This document shows, piece by piece, positions 45,912 through 58,134 of a stretch of DNA of 64,000 nucleotides. The stretch covers positions 331,967,920-332,031,919 of the forward strand of contig NC_073692.1 in assembly GCF_029784155.1 (NCBI RefSeq), given 5' to 3'. The notes beneath the pieces were generated by a model. That model saw nothing but the letters and a program-made list of their open reading frames with translations, was not told the origin of the DNA and did not search any database. The stretch is from Uranotaenia lowii (Eukaryota > Arthropoda > Insecta > Diptera > Culicidae). Made by a program: the position numbers and the translations under genes. Each line of letters begins with the position of its first letter. The first letter of the stretch is position 1.

Positions 45912-47541
45912 CAGGGTTGCTAGCGATTTTTCGTTTTTAAATTCCAAAGTTTTTCCCGGTTTTTCCCAGGTTTTTTCCCGGTTATAAATGATGATTTTTC
46001 CGATATTTTTTATACTCGTTTTTTGATTTAAAATCATGGCGAATTAAAAAAAATCAATATAAAAGGCTTCAAATTTCTAATAATTGTATCCCAAAACTTG
46101 TTAACCGATTAGAAATCATGGCAAACATTCCGGCGTCTTGTAACACGTAGTCTTTTCGATTCAAATTTACAGGCTTTCATGATTTATTTTAAAACAAATC
46201 TAACGAACTGGGCATCTAATCGTTGTTTTTCTCCACAATTTCAAAAATTTTGCAAAAAAAAGTCCGGTTAAATTGATTTTGAAACTGTAATGTTAGTACT
46301 TTTCAGCCAATATAAATTTTCTAGAACTTCTATTGAGTTCTAGAAAAAAAGTATAATTTTTATAGAAGTATGTTAACAATACATCGAAACATACTATAAA
46401 ATCAACTTGAATGGGGATTTGTCTTACAAAACTTAAAATGATCAGATTGCCGAAAAATAATTAGTTATTTTCTAAATTCAGTTAAATTTTGTTTGTACAA
46501 ATCCAAAGACATGATTTTCAAAAAAAAATTTCTTTTAAACAAAACAATGAATAACTGTAGTAATAGTCATTTGAACTAAAGATTCGTGAAAATATAGAAA
46601 CCATGTATAAAACAGGGTTGAGGTTTGATTGTTCGAGTGTAAGATATTAATTTTTATCAGCGTTAAGACCTTACATTTCGGAAACTATAAGCAACAGCTT
46701 AACGTAGAATGAATTAAAAACTTAACACTTGCGATGTAATGCTTCCTTCCTCAGACCAATTAAAACGAAATACAAAATTGAAAAACCTTTTTTTTTTTCT
46801 GATGGAAAAGAGGTGTAACTCTGCTTAAAAACGTCTCACGCTGCCAAATTATTTGCTTTTTGCATAAAATAATTTTACTAAACCTCTTCAAGTGAGAGTG
46901 TAATACCTCTATAAGCTAGAGTCGTTTACCTGACTAGATCAAGGAAGTTAGAGAAAATAACACTTTTGTGTTATTTTCTCTCCTCTTTATTGAAACTTAC
47001 TCAGAAAACTTCGAACTGATGCATCAACTGGTGTGAGGTGGATTTTTATCAAATACATATTGAATAGTTGAATTCCTAGATCACTTTAATTCGTTTGTAT
47101 GTTGCTGACCATCTATAAAAGAGAACCTGGTTAAGTTAGAAACCTCTTTAAGAGAGGAAAAAAGTACAGTTTTGTGTTTAGATTTGTCGATAATAATTTC
47201 ATTATTAAATTAATATCATTTGAGTTATGCTTGTAAGCGGAGAGCGAAAAATCGAGATAACTCATCTTTCTCCGCAATAAGTGTTAACATAAACGCTTAT
47301 TTTATTAATGAACGAAAATAAGCGATAGTGAGATAAATCTATATCGAGACTCTCAAAAATACTCTTAAATTTTGAAATAATTCTAAAAATATTTTTGAAA
47401 CTTTGTAAAAAAATTTCAAAAATGTCAATTTTCCCGGTGAGGTGCCGAAATTCCCGGTTTTTTCCCGGTTTCCCGGTGACGTGATGAAATTCCAAAGTTT
47501 TTCCCGGTTTTCCCGGTTTTCCCGGTTCGCTAGCAACCCTG
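45912..47541. mobile_element. TIR element, CAGGGTTGCTAGCGA family, copy 2 (1.63 kb)
   Basis: CAGGGTTGCTAGCGA at the left and its complement at the right, with TATTTG outside both ends (45906-45911, 47542-47547), a 6-bp duplication. CCCGGTTTT words are repeated next to both ends. No transposase recognised. It contains a perfect 14-bp hairpin (46950-46981). It is inverted relative to copy 1 at 6144-6839. Confidence 0.76.
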
Positions 47542-47547
47542 TATTTG

Positions 47548-48551
47548 ATAATCAAAATATATCTCAAATCCAGATTTTACGAACATAAACAGTCATAGCC
47601 CAAGCAGCGTGGGAGGTTGGGGTCTGAGTTTTAGCTTTTTTAATGTTCCAAGAAGGTTAAGAACGGCCCTACAAGATGTAGGGGGAAAGTTCATACAATG
47701 CCCCATGTAGCTAATAAGAGCCACTCGTGTTTTCAAGAAACTGTAACATTTTAAGCCTGTTAATTATGTACTACCAATTTGTTTTTAATGCTGTGATTTG
47801 TCATGGCAAGTTTGAATTTTTCAGGAGCATTCTCAGAATTGTAAAAATTTAGCAATTTTGTTTTTTCTTCATTTTGATGTTAAATTGAAGAGATGTCACC
47901 AAGCAAAGTGAAATGAATAAGACAATATTTTCTGATACATACAGATAGAAGGGAATCTAATATTCTATTCTATGACTTTATGCAAAAAGATCATACTAAA
48001 CTCGGTAAAATATATATTAGTTTTGAGCGTCAATTCAGCCCAAAAAATCAACTTTTAATTTTGGTTCAGTCCATTTTAATTTTTTCTTTCAGTCCAAATG
48101 TGTTTTACTATTAGTGTGTTTTAGGTTTTCGGCTGAATACACAGCGCCACGAACTCGCAACAAAAATCAATTCTGTGGTTTTTGTTAAAGTTTTTATGAA
48201 CAAAGCTTTTGATGCAGCATAATGAATTTCCGTAATGAAAACCTATTGGCCTTTGTGCACCCACAAATCAGACTCTACTCCAATAATTAACTTCCTTGGA
48301 GGTGGAATTATTGGTATAAGATTCTATGCCGGACCAGCATTAACAAGCTTTCTAATAAATGGCATTGTCCTCCCAGCACAACCGCATTGGATATGTCTGA
48401 AAGAAACCAAACAAAAGATATCCGATATCCTATCACAAGACAAAGCAAGATGGAAACAATCGACCAGCAAGTATATTGTCGAATTCTCTGTTTCCAACTG
48501 ACGGCCAAACAGTTGCTAGATTCCCTTTTCGCACCCCATTTTCATCCCTTT
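47548..48551. other. Intronic DNA, no gene recognised
   Basis: AT-rich; short frames at 48235-48501 and 48387-48608 have no domain. Confidence 0.3.
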
Positions 48552-48575
48552 CCCATCAAAGACAAACCAACCTAC

Positions 48576-51536
48576 CTAAGGGTCCAGCGCCGATTGACCG
48601 GCGCATAGGGCTGAGATAAAAGATCTCCACTGCTGGCGATCCGGAGCCAGCGTCTTCACTTGCTGCCAGCCAAGGTTCTCGTGAACTGTGCGGATTTCAG
48701 CGGCTAGACTTCGCCGCCACGAGCTTTTGAGCCTGCCTCTTCTTCGATGCCCATCTGGATTCCAGTCAAGCGCCTCTCTGCAAATCTCGTTTTCATCTCG
48801 CAGCGTATGCCCAATCCATCTCCACTTACGTTCCCGAATCTCGATTTCTAGCGCCTTTTGATGACACCGGCGATGAAGTTCAACGTTTGAGATCCAGTTG
48901 CCAGGCCACCAAGCGCGGATGATGTTCCGCAGGCAGCGATTCACAAAAACTTGCAGTTTTCGCGTCGTCACCGCATATGTGCACCAAGTTTCACACCCGT
49001 ACAGCAATACGGATTTGACGTTTGAGTTGAAGATTCGAATCTTAGTTCGTAGAGAGATCTGACGTGACCGCCAGATGTTTCGGAGACTCGCAAACGCAAA
49101 TCGGGCTTTTCTGATCCGGGTTTCGATGTCCTTCTTGGTACCACCATCAGGCGTAATCTGGCTACCAAGATACTGGAAGCACTCCACTGTTTCAACCTGT
49201 TGTCCAGCTACCACGAAATTGGAACGATTTTCTGTATTGATTTCCATCGACTTGGTCTTTCCGACATTGATTTTAAGACCTGCTGCCTTGGAGCTTTTGG
49301 TGAGGTCGTCGAGTTTGCTCTGCATGTCTTGTTGTGTTTGGGCGAGCAAAACAATATCGTCTGCCAGGTCAAGGTCGTTCAGTTGCTCCATGGTTGAAGG
49401 ATTCCACGGCAATCGTCGGTTTGGTCTACAGTCAATCGATCCAGTCAAGATCTCATCTAATACGATGAGAAAAAGCAGCGGTGACAAAATACATCCTTGT
49501 CTCACTCCAGCAGTTACCGGGATTGGTTCGGACAAGACACCGTCGTGCAAGACTTTGCACGAAAATGCCTCGTACTGTGCTTCGATGAGATGGACTAGTT
49601 TCTCTGGGACCCCTCGTCGTCTAAGAGCAGCCCAGATGTTTTCGAGGTTCAGTCGATCAAATGCTTTTTCGAAATCAACGAACACCAGCAGAAGAGAGTC
49701 CTGGAATTCGTTGATTTGTTCCAGTATTATTCGTAGCGATGTGATGTGGTCCACACATGATCGTCCGGATCGGAATCCAGCTTGTTGCCGTCGGAGTGTA
49801 GCGTCGATTTTCTCCTGGATCCTGTTCAGGATCACTTTGCAGAGTACTTTGAGGGTTGTACAGATCAACGTTATGCCTCGCCAGTTACTGCACTCTGTCA
49901 GGTCTCCTTTCTTCGGGACCTTTACGAGGATACCCTGCATTCAGTCGGCCGGGAATGTTGCAGTATCCCAAATGTCAGCGAAAAGACGGTGCAACATTTG
50001 TGCTGACAAGGCAGGGTCGGCTTTGAGCATTTCAGCAGGAATGCAATCGATTCCAGGCGCTTTGTTGGATTTCATGTTTTTGATTGCCGCTTCTATTTCA
50101 GCCAGCGAGGGCGCTTCCGAGTTGACGCCATTAATGCGACTTACTGTGGGCGCCTCGAGCTGCGGGTTTTGTTGGCCATTGCTATTTGTAACTCGGAAAA
50201 GTTGATCAAAATGCTCAGTCTAATGCTTGAGCTGATCTGTTCGATCTGTCAGCAGCTGACCTGCTCGGTTTTTCAGCGGCATTCTTGCATTAGTCCTTGC
50301 ACCACTAAGGCGGCGAGAAATATCATATAATAATCGGATATCTCCAATGGCGGCGGCTCTTTCTCCCTCTTCGGCTAGGGAGTTTGTCCAGGCTCTCTTG
50401 TCTCGTCTACAAGCTCGTTTAACTGCCTTTTCCAGCTCCGCATATCGTAAGAGGGCGGCTGCTTTGGCTGACCCGGTACATGCCTGCTTAATTCCGACTT
50501 TCGCCTTTCTCCAATCATCGATCATCCTCCAGGTTTCATCCGACATTCATTCACTTCTTCTTCCACGAACTTTACCGAGAGTACCATGGCTCTTCGTGAT
50601 AAAGGCATTCTTGATTCCACACCACTGTTCTTCGACTGTTCCGTCTGTCGGCAACTCCGAGGCTCGGGATTCTAGCTGTTCAACGTATGCCCTTTTCACC
50701 TCTGGATTCTCCAACCGGCGGACGTCGTATCGACACCCGACTTTCTCCTCGCGCCGTTGGACACGCGCAACTCTCAGTCGTATCTCACCAAGGACGAGGT
50801 GATGGTCAGATGCAATGTCTGCGCTTCGTTTGTTGCGGACATCAAGAAGGCTCCTTCTCCATTTTCGACTGATGCAGATGTGGTCAATTTGATTTTCTGT
50901 TCGGCCATCTCGGGATACCCAAGTGACCTTATGTGCTGGTCGATGGGGGAAGAGCGATCCACCGATCACCATGTTGTTGTTGCCACAAAATTCTACAAAC
51001 AGCTCTCCGTTTTCGCTCATCTGTCCAAGGCCATGGCGCCCCATGATGCGCTCAAAGTCCTGATTATCGGAGCCAATCTTTGCGTTGAAGGCGCCTAAGT
51101 GGATTTGAATGTCACCCTTCGGAATTCTCTCAACCACGCTGTTCTATTGACTGTAAAACTGCTCTTTCTCCTGCAAATCGGCAACGTCAGTTGGCGCATA
51201 ACACTGGACCATTGTAAGGTTTCTAACCCGAGTTCTGAATCTGGCTACGATTATTCTTTCGTTTATCGGTTCCCATCTTATGAGGGCCGCATGGGCCTGC
51301 GGGCTTAACAGGTAACCAACTCCTCGTTCCCGAGTAGCATGTTCTCCTCGTATGCCAGAGTAAAGCAGTACTTGCCCGGACTGTGTCTTGTGTTCTCCAG
51401 TGTTAGGCCAACGGACTTCGCTCAGTCCCAATATCTCTAGCTTGAGGCGGCTAGCTTCTCTAGCAAGTTGAGCCAGCTTTCCTGGCTGGGCAAGGGTCAA
51501 AACGTTCCAAGTTCCAATTCTAGTCCGTGTTTTCAT
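48576..51536 (-). pseudogene. RTE-type ORF2 (APE endonuclease + reverse transcriptase), four in-frame stops
   Basis: 987 codons in one frame with no indel. Endonuclease: GTWNVLTL, LSEVRWP, MVQCYAPT, LGAFNAKIG (canonical GDFNA, Asp now Ala), NQIDHICI, SDHHLV. RT: NWRGITL, QQAGFRSGRSCVDH, VFVDFEKAFDRL, AGVRQGCILSPLLF, DLADDIVLL (catalytic pair intact), followed by YLGS and a C-terminal Trp-rich tail. Stops lie just below 51144 (TAG, after EQFYSQ), 50547 (TGA, before MSDETW), 50220 (TAG, after DQLKH) and 49941 (TGA, before MQGILV). Three of the four sit where a Trp is expected, as single G-to-A changes. Confidence 0.93.
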
Positions 51537-51694
51537 GCTAAAAGTCGTTGAAAAAGTTCCAATTCGGTTATTTCTTCTCTCAGTTTCTGTAACAATACAA
51601 GATATCAGGAGCAGTAGGTTGTTAGCCTAAAGTCCCTATCCCGCGATGGGGCTGCCATCTTGGACTTAGCTGGCGGGAGCCGCATTTCATAAAT

Positions 51695-51916
51695 TCAGCC
51701 GCTCGCTGCGAGACAGACGCTGCTCGAGCCGCCCTGACCTGGGGAACAGACGCGTGCGGCCACCTTCTCAGTCTGCACGCGACCAAAGCATCCACCGGGG
51801 TTGGGTACCCGATCTCCGCTTAGGTTACTCGCATCCCAGCCGGTACCACGGGGAGGTAGAGATAGGAGTTGTGAATAAGAGGTGATATGACCACTATGGG
51901 GTCTCGAGTTGCACAT
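51695..51916 (-). pseudogene. Short upstream frame in RTE 5' leader
   Basis: 73 codons (start MCNSRPHSGHITSYSQ, with a Gly/Cys/Ser-rich end) inside the element's leader, upstream of the main frame. RTE elements sometimes carry a small ORF1. No domain is recognised, so it may be non-functional leader. Confidence 0.35.
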
Positions 51917-51948
51917 TATCCACCGTTTACCAGCCCATCAAAGACAAA

Positions 51949-53730
51949 GGAGGAGGAAAAAAAATCACCTGTCAAACGGCATACGGCCAATGCAGTGCGT
52001 TATTTTTGGTAATCAGCGGTTGCAGGAAGGCTATGACAATAAACTTTCGTTTGCTTACCGACTCAGATGGATGAGAATCCCTTAGAATATTTTTCTTGTT
52101 TCGCTTGAACGTACCGGTCATGCATCATTTTGCTTGGGAGCTCGTATGCCAGTCAGTAGTGCTTTTCCAATCATATCATCTTTGGCACAGTACACTTTTG
52201 AGCGCATTTTCGGCACAGAGATTTGCTAAATAGGCATTGAATTTTTGCAACCTCTTCTCTGGGTGTAGAAAACATTTTTCTTCAAGGAGTCAACTCGTTT
52301 TAACTCGAAATGTTCATGAATGTTATGGTAAATTGAGGATTCGCTTAGATTATGCCTATAATAGAGCCTGTTCCCCTATTTTCAAATTTGGAATTAAAAT
52401 TCAAATTTCAAAAATCTTATTAAAAATTCACTAATTGCGATGCGTAACATTCATATATTTATATTGATAGAGTGTTGATAGTTATAACGTGGATTTCATG
52501 GATTGTCAACAATTAGTGTTTGCTAGCTCAAGTAATAGATAAAGGTTCCGTTTATGTTCAGTTCTTAAATCAATTATTAAAAATTTCTTAGTGTTAATTT
52601 AACCAACTGTATAGTCGATATTTTACTTTCTAAAAATCAGTTGAATTTAATAACGCAAGACATGATTTCTTCATAATTAAATTCGAAAATATGTGATCAT
52701 AGTTTACTAAGTTCTCGAAAGAATAACTCGTTTTTGAAAGATGTTATGCTTTAATGATAAATGATAAAAAAAAATCAAACCTAACCCCCCATTATTTTAA
52801 AATAAAATTATTTTAATAATCATTCGTAAGTTAAATTTGTACTTAAACGGAACTTTTTAAAATTCAACATTTTCAACTGGGTTAGAGTTCGGGTGTATGG
52901 TGTTTCAAAATTACGAATTTTTATCTGCAAATTCAGATTCAGATAAAACTCGTGCTTTGAAATGAGGGACGATCATAAATTATATTATTTTTGTAGCTAT
53001 TCTTATTAACCGTTCTTACATTTTTTTGAAATGGTATGTCTTTGAATCCATGAATAACAATTGATAAACATGATAATGGATTTCAGTCTCTAGGAACGTA
53101 TTGGAGAAAACTAACAGATCTCACATGTTTTTTTTTCAAGCAACAAAGAAAAATATTGGAAAATTGCTAACCGAAACTAACTAAACTTTCGGTGCTTTTT
53201 CTGAGAGCGAGTACGTAATCGCTCCAAGATTAAGAGGAGGCTTAACACACTTTAGGTACCTTCTTGTAAACAACCGATTATCGACGAGAGTTGGTGGTGC
53301 TGTTTTGCACATGAGACCGTTTAAAAAAAAAATGACCTGCGAATAGCTTAAGACAACGGAATTGGATCAGAAGCACCCCAGTTTGGCGTATAATTACCGA
53401 CTCCGCATGGGTCGTATCGCAGGTTATTTACACTCATTGTCGGTAGTAGGTATAGAGGGCTCCAATTCTGGTGAAGGTCTTTGAAGGCCTCAATTCTACG
53501 GTGTTTTCTTTACGCTATGTTGCGTGTGAAATTGTTAGAGGTCGTGAATGCTTGGGGCAGACCTTCTGGAAGTAATTTTTCACGGTGAATTAAATTTTTG
53601 TTCACATGCCAAAGAAAAGACACTTCCTCGTTTAACAGTTCTTTCTTCTAAATACAAATTCTGAAACCAAAAATGATCTATTGATTTTATAGAAAATTTT
53701 AATAATCAACTTTTTTTTTGTATTTTTAAG
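51949..53730. other. Rest of intron 3, no gene recognised
   Basis: AT-rich intron. It ends with a clear polypyrimidine tract and AG acceptor at 53710-53730 for exon 4. Confidence 0.4.
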
Positions 53731-54305
53731 AGTGAAACACCTCGGGACATAGCCATTCGGAAAAATCTGTTGGAAATAATCAACATCCTCAACACTCCGG
53801 TCCAAATTACTGCGCGGACTGCCCGGGAGAGGAGTTCCAGTAGTTCAAATCGGCACAAAGATCGTGATACTCAACCTAAAAGTGCCGACCGGTCCCGCAG
53901 TAAAGAAGACTATCACAGGAAATCGAGGGACAAATCTCGTGGCCGAAGTAGCAGCGGTCCTCAGGATCAACGCTATGATGTGGATCCCCGCCATTGGTCC
54001 CCTTATGGTTGCCACTACTTTCCTGATCCTCGGAATTTTCCATCGCCCAAATTGGAAACTCTACCTCAGGAACCGCTGCAGAAAGGAGAGCAGTATTACC
54101 TGGATTTGGCCGGAAACATTCGAAAAGGTCCGGTAGGGATCGGAAATACATGCTATTGCGCGCCATTCTTCAAACATCTTGAGCAACGGATGAACCAGAA
54201 CCGTAAGAGTATTCGGAAATATGTGAATCGAGCAACGGAAAAACTAGACAGTCGCATGACTGCGTTGGCTATGAAGACCGACGACCAAATTGAGGAACTG
54301 ACCAA
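53731..54305 (+). CDS. ANKRD6: ANKRD6-like coding exon 4 (end of ankyrin array, RS-rich linker, conserved Cys segment)
   Basis: A 575-nt exon starting SETPRDIAIRKNLLEIINIL, the terminal half ankyrin repeat (compare GQTPLETARYHNN in ANKRD6). Then a Ser/Arg/Lys-rich disordered stretch (nt 53820-53960), then a segment with CYC spacing (YYLDLAGNIRKGPVG at about 54092, CYCAPFFKHLEQRM following) and the start of a coiled coil. That last segment resembles the vertebrate ANKRD6 block in which a Cys pair precedes a Leu/Lys-rich helix. The acceptor is TTTTTAAG|AGT. The donor is ACCAA|GTATGC, leaving two bases of a Lys codon. Confidence 0.9.
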
Positions 54306-54367
54306 GTATGCAAAAATCTTATGTGCTTTCTGAAAAAGTTTACTTACCAAATTCTTTTCTATTTCAG

Positions 54368-55030
54368 GACAATGATTGCCAACAGAGTGCAATGTGAGAA
54401 CAAACGGCTGCATTTGGAACAATGGTTGAAGCGTGGAGTTCTGGAACGATCTACTGGACCTCACAACCCAAAAACCAAGAAAGACGAGGCTAACACAAAC
54501 ACCCTTACGCGCTGTCGAAGCCTGGAACTGTTGGACGGAACAGATGATATTCTATCGGATCGAATGAAATCCTCAACTCCCCAGTTTTCGCGAAGTATAG
54601 ATTTTTTGGATTCCCAAGACCACATACCGCACCACAATCACCAGCAATATTCCGATCGCCTGGATAGTTCAAACAACTCCAACATGAAAAATCACTCGGA
54701 AACGGACGATAACAGCCGGAGAACGCCGCTGCGAAAGTTCGAATCTCCTCAACACAACGGCAGCAAACGATCTTCCTCCGTTAGCCATTCGGGTCGGGAG
54801 AGCTACTGTTATTCGGATAAGGACAACGACAAAGAGAAACCCCATGTGATATATCCAGATCATAGAACTGGTCCAGACAAAGGTGATAAAAGATCTTCGG
54901 GAAACTCTTCCGGGTACGATCACAAGAACGAGAAGATCAAGGTTACGGAACGGTTGGAAGAGCTGCTTAGTAAGACAAAGAAGATACTAGAACTCGAGAA
55001 AATAGCCAAGAAGAAACCCAATGATAATAG
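54368..55030 (+). CDS. ANKRD6: ANKRD6-like coding exon 5 (coiled coil and Ser/Asp-rich region)
   Basis: A 663-nt exon with acceptor CTATTTCAG|GAC completing the split Lys codon, then TMIANRVQCENKRLHLEQWL, which continues the coiled coil. The middle is hydrophilic and rich in Ser, Asp, His and Asn. The end, ERLEELLSKTKKILELEKIA, is a second predicted helix. The donor is GATAATAG|GTAAGA, with the last two bases forming an Arg codon with the next exon. The preceding intron is only 62 bp. Confidence 0.9.
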
Positions 55031-55100
55031 GTAAGAATAATTGTTTGATCAATAAGGTTCGCGGTTCGATACAATATGTATTTGATTTTTTTTCTTTCAG

Positions 55101-57180
55101 ATATATCCTAGCACTAGATCGTCTCAAGGATATTCACCACTACGAAAGCAATCCTCAAGTTTACCACCACCAGCTGTCTTCAAAGCGTGACTCGCCTGGT
55201 CACAGCTACGATATTGCTCACGAGATGGAAAAAATCACCCAATCTTTGTTGCCGGACGCACCCGTTTCGCCGGAAATATCCAAAGACATCACCACCCGGA
55301 AGGAACGTTCATCTAATTCGCAGAGCTCGTTCCAGAATCAAGAGCTTGTACTAGCGCACAGTTCTACACCGCATTCTACCATGTCCCCGAATTCGTCTCT
55401 ACTAGGTGGTACTAGAACTGCTGCCAAAGAAGTAGCTTCAGAAAGCCCGAATGGTATGAGGTCACTTCTGGCTTCAACTCATTTCAACGGTAATTTGTCG
55501 GAGTTGAATAGCGAACATGACGATTCGGACCAGGAACGACACGTCGATAGCTTGAACGCTCCTATGATAAATGGTTTTTACGCCAACAATTGTTTCGAAG
55601 ACATTCCTAGCTCGTCGAATACTACCATACAATCGGCTCGCAATCATCGTAGGAAAAATGAAGAGTTTGAACAATCGGAGGATCAGAGACACGGTGATAG
55701 TGCGGAAGAAGAAGATTCGGAGGATGAAGACGAAGATGAGGATGCCAACGAAGAAAATGTAGATGGTGATTTGAATACCGATGATAAAGATTGGGAATCT
55801 GACGATCAATGTGATCTCTCTGATATGGCAAACCTAACACAACTGAAAGAGTTGAAGAGTAGGATTCTCAATGGCACCAGTTGGAGGAGTCAGGTTCTGC
55901 AGAAAAGTGTTCAAGATGTATTCCAATCTGCTATTGAAGCTACCGAACAAACACAAGAAAATGAAATCGTTCAAGACAACGATGAAGAGTCACCACATGA
56001 TATGTCTGACCATAATCGAGTGAAGTACATCATCTCTAAACTTCAACAGAGCAACATCCAGCAAATTGACCCTCCGAAAGTTAATCAGATGCTTGCGAAC
56101 GATGACAACTATTCCGATTCTAGTGAGGAAGAAGATGACATGGAGTGCGTTGATGGACCAACACCACTGGATGATCGACCCATAACTGCCAAAAGCCTTA
56201 TAGAGATGTACGAAAAAGGGTTGCCAAAGATTGAAAATAAGCCACCTATGGCAGCAATTCGTCAACAACCACTCGTACCAAAAGATGCATATTTCCATGA
56301 GCTACCCAATAAACCAAAACCTCCTATGAAATCCCCGGAACTTACCGCTAGCCTAGCTCAGGCAACTCCACCGGAAAATATAAGCTTACCTGTTTTGGCC
56401 CGGAATCGCAATCCTCTACCGTCCTACCTCAACGACAACGAAATCTTCAACCCGTCTCAATCTCTAAACCCTCCAAATCACCTAGCTAGTATGCCCAACC
56501 AAATTCACCAGTCAACACCGGCACTATACTATCCGTCACAATCTCCGCAGTTCCTCAACGGTGCTAACGATTATAACATGCCTCCTTACAGCACTCAATA
56601 CGTTCCTCGAATGCCAACACAGGAAAAACTGCTAACAAGCCGGAAGTACATCAATCCCTCGGGTTCCCCATTCGCCTTTTCCGGTGGAAGTACCGGAACG
56701 CCATCTCCCGAATTTCCTTATCACATGGGGGGATCACTAGGTCAGCATCCACCAATACCGCACCTTCACAATCATCCCCCGTCTCACCTTCATCCAACCA
56801 CCTCATCAACGCACCTTCACTTCCAAAAGTCGCAAGATAACCTTTCCAATGACGACTCCGGCTACATCAGTGCCAAAGTTAGCGAAATCCACGGTCCCGT
56901 TAACAAAACCGACAACTGTGGAAGCCCCCTGTTACCGTTACAGACCCCGTCCGGCATTTTGCCGATGCCGCGACACTTTATGCCGGCTACCAGCAACACC
57001 AACTATCACCTCCTAGCGGGACATGGCGCTATCTCGGCGAGAAATACAAACAGTGTTGCCATGAACGCAACAGGTCGAATGGAAGGAGCCGCCGGTGTTG
57101 GAAATGGTTCAACCGTTTCCATCTATGATGACCAACAACAACACCTTCACTACAATCTAGGTGCTTCAAGTTTAGTGTAA
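55101..57180 (+). CDS. ANKRD6: ANKRD6-like terminal coding exon 6 (long disordered tail)
   Basis: Starts after TTTTTTCTTTCAG, completing an Arg codon (R-YILALDRLKDIHHYES), and runs 693 codons to TAA. Composition is strongly biased. It has an uninterrupted acidic stretch of Glu/Asp at nt 55675-55830, Pro-rich segments at 56230-56500, and a His/Pro-rich segment at 56745-56830. Codon use is regular and no stop interrupts it. The tail is longer than in vertebrate ANKRD6 (727 aa total) and shows no catalytic motif. It is probably a disordered binding region. Confidence 0.92.
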
Positions 57181-57328
57181 GCGGATAAGGGCGTGCTGTG
57201 TAAATAGTGTTTTATAGAGTTTTAATAATTCTGTGTGTTTATTTAAATTATTTTAATATGAATTTTAGCTATAGGAAGGTTTTAATTCTACAATGTATGT
57301 TTTGTCTAAAGTTTTAAAGAATTTGCAA

Positions 57329-57355
57329 AATAAAAATTTCAAGTTGTACAATAAA
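57329..57355 (+). other. Polyadenylation signals of the ANKRD6-like gene
   Basis: Two AATAAA hexamers (57329-57334 and 57350-57355) lie 150-175 bp after the stop codon in AT-rich 3' UTR sequence. They are the likely 3' end of the transcript, just before the R1-type LINE starts near 57.48 kb. Confidence 0.6.
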
Positions 57356-58134
57356 CATTATTTAAAAACTCAGTATTGTTTTCATGTGTATTGTGAAAAA
57401 GGAAACTATTTTACAGAAACAAATTTTGGAAACGAAGTGGTTATAAGTTAATAATGGAGATACAGTTGTAACCATCGGTTCCCAGATTAACCAGCTGAGT
57501 GAGGAACCCCCTCTCAAGCCTCAGGGTCGGCACACTCGAAAGGATTTTCGGCACAAGGATGCACCTTAGTAGCTCGGATAGAATTCCTACTTTATTCTCC
57601 CCAAACACTCAACACATTGGGGGGTACACAATGCCCTTCCCTCTTACTATTGTGGAGTCCTACCTTGTGGTTCTGCTGCACGATGCGTCGCAAGGCCTAA
57701 AGTTCACCTGGTTCGGTTGTCCGGTGGTTTTGCTGTTGGGCGACGATAAAAGGTTCCGTGGAGATGGTCCAGCGGGACACAGTGGCAGTTACCAGACCAC
57801 GCCTGCGTTGGACCACAATGGGGAGGGAATCAGGAGAATTGAAGCGGCCACTAGCGGATAACGGCCTTTTTTTTTTAGTTGGTAACCACAGGTGGTAAAT
57901 CCCGGTTTACGGATTGTATTCCAAGGCACGGCGAGCCACCGCGTCCCCCCAGTTTGCTACTCTGGGTCCATGGGTACAATGGGAAGACTCATGATATACT
58001 CCGTGTATACCCCCTACTCCCTAAACTCCACCTGGGGTCGCAGAACTGGTTCCCACCTCGAACTGTTTAGTACACTATGCTTCAATAGTGGGAGGTCTAT
58101 TCGCGCTAATCGGCTCCAAGGCAATACTCATTAA

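Larger units (their letters stand above)
48567..51933 (-). mobile_element. Full-length RTE-type LINE, 3.37 kb
   Basis: The 15-bp duplication CCCATCAAAGACAAA flanks it (48552-48566 and 51934-51948), which fixes both ends. One long frame codes for an endonuclease plus reverse transcriptase, with about 400 bp of 5' leader. The length is typical of RTE elements such as Jam1 of Aedes. It lies in intron 3, antisense to the ankyrin gene. The perfect duplication and single unbroken frame (apart from stops) suggest a fairly recent insertion. Confidence 0.92.
32613..57180 (+). other. ANKRD6: Ankyrin-repeat gene, ANKRD6/Diversin type (gene span, 5' incomplete)
   Basis: Span of the one recognisable host gene. 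Six coding exons join in phase into 1318 residues ending at a stop at 57178-57180. Order: about five ankyrin repeats (residues 4-213 plus a half repeat), a Ser/Arg-rich linker, a conserved Cys-containing segment followed by a coiled coil (about 334-440), then a long low-complexity tail with acidic and His/Pro-rich stretches. The order of the repeats and the segment after the linker match vertebrate ANKRD6 (Diversin), a cytoplasmic scaffold of Wnt/planar-cell-polarity signalling that binds Dishevelled; Drosophila Diego is the related PCP protein. The function is inferred from family. Upstream exons with the first repeats are missing. Introns 1 and 3 are about 10 kb and full of transposons. Confidence 0.85.

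Noticed and set aside
49075..50205. 376-codon plus-strand open frame
   Set aside because: It lies antisense to the RTE reverse transcriptase and reflects its codon pattern.
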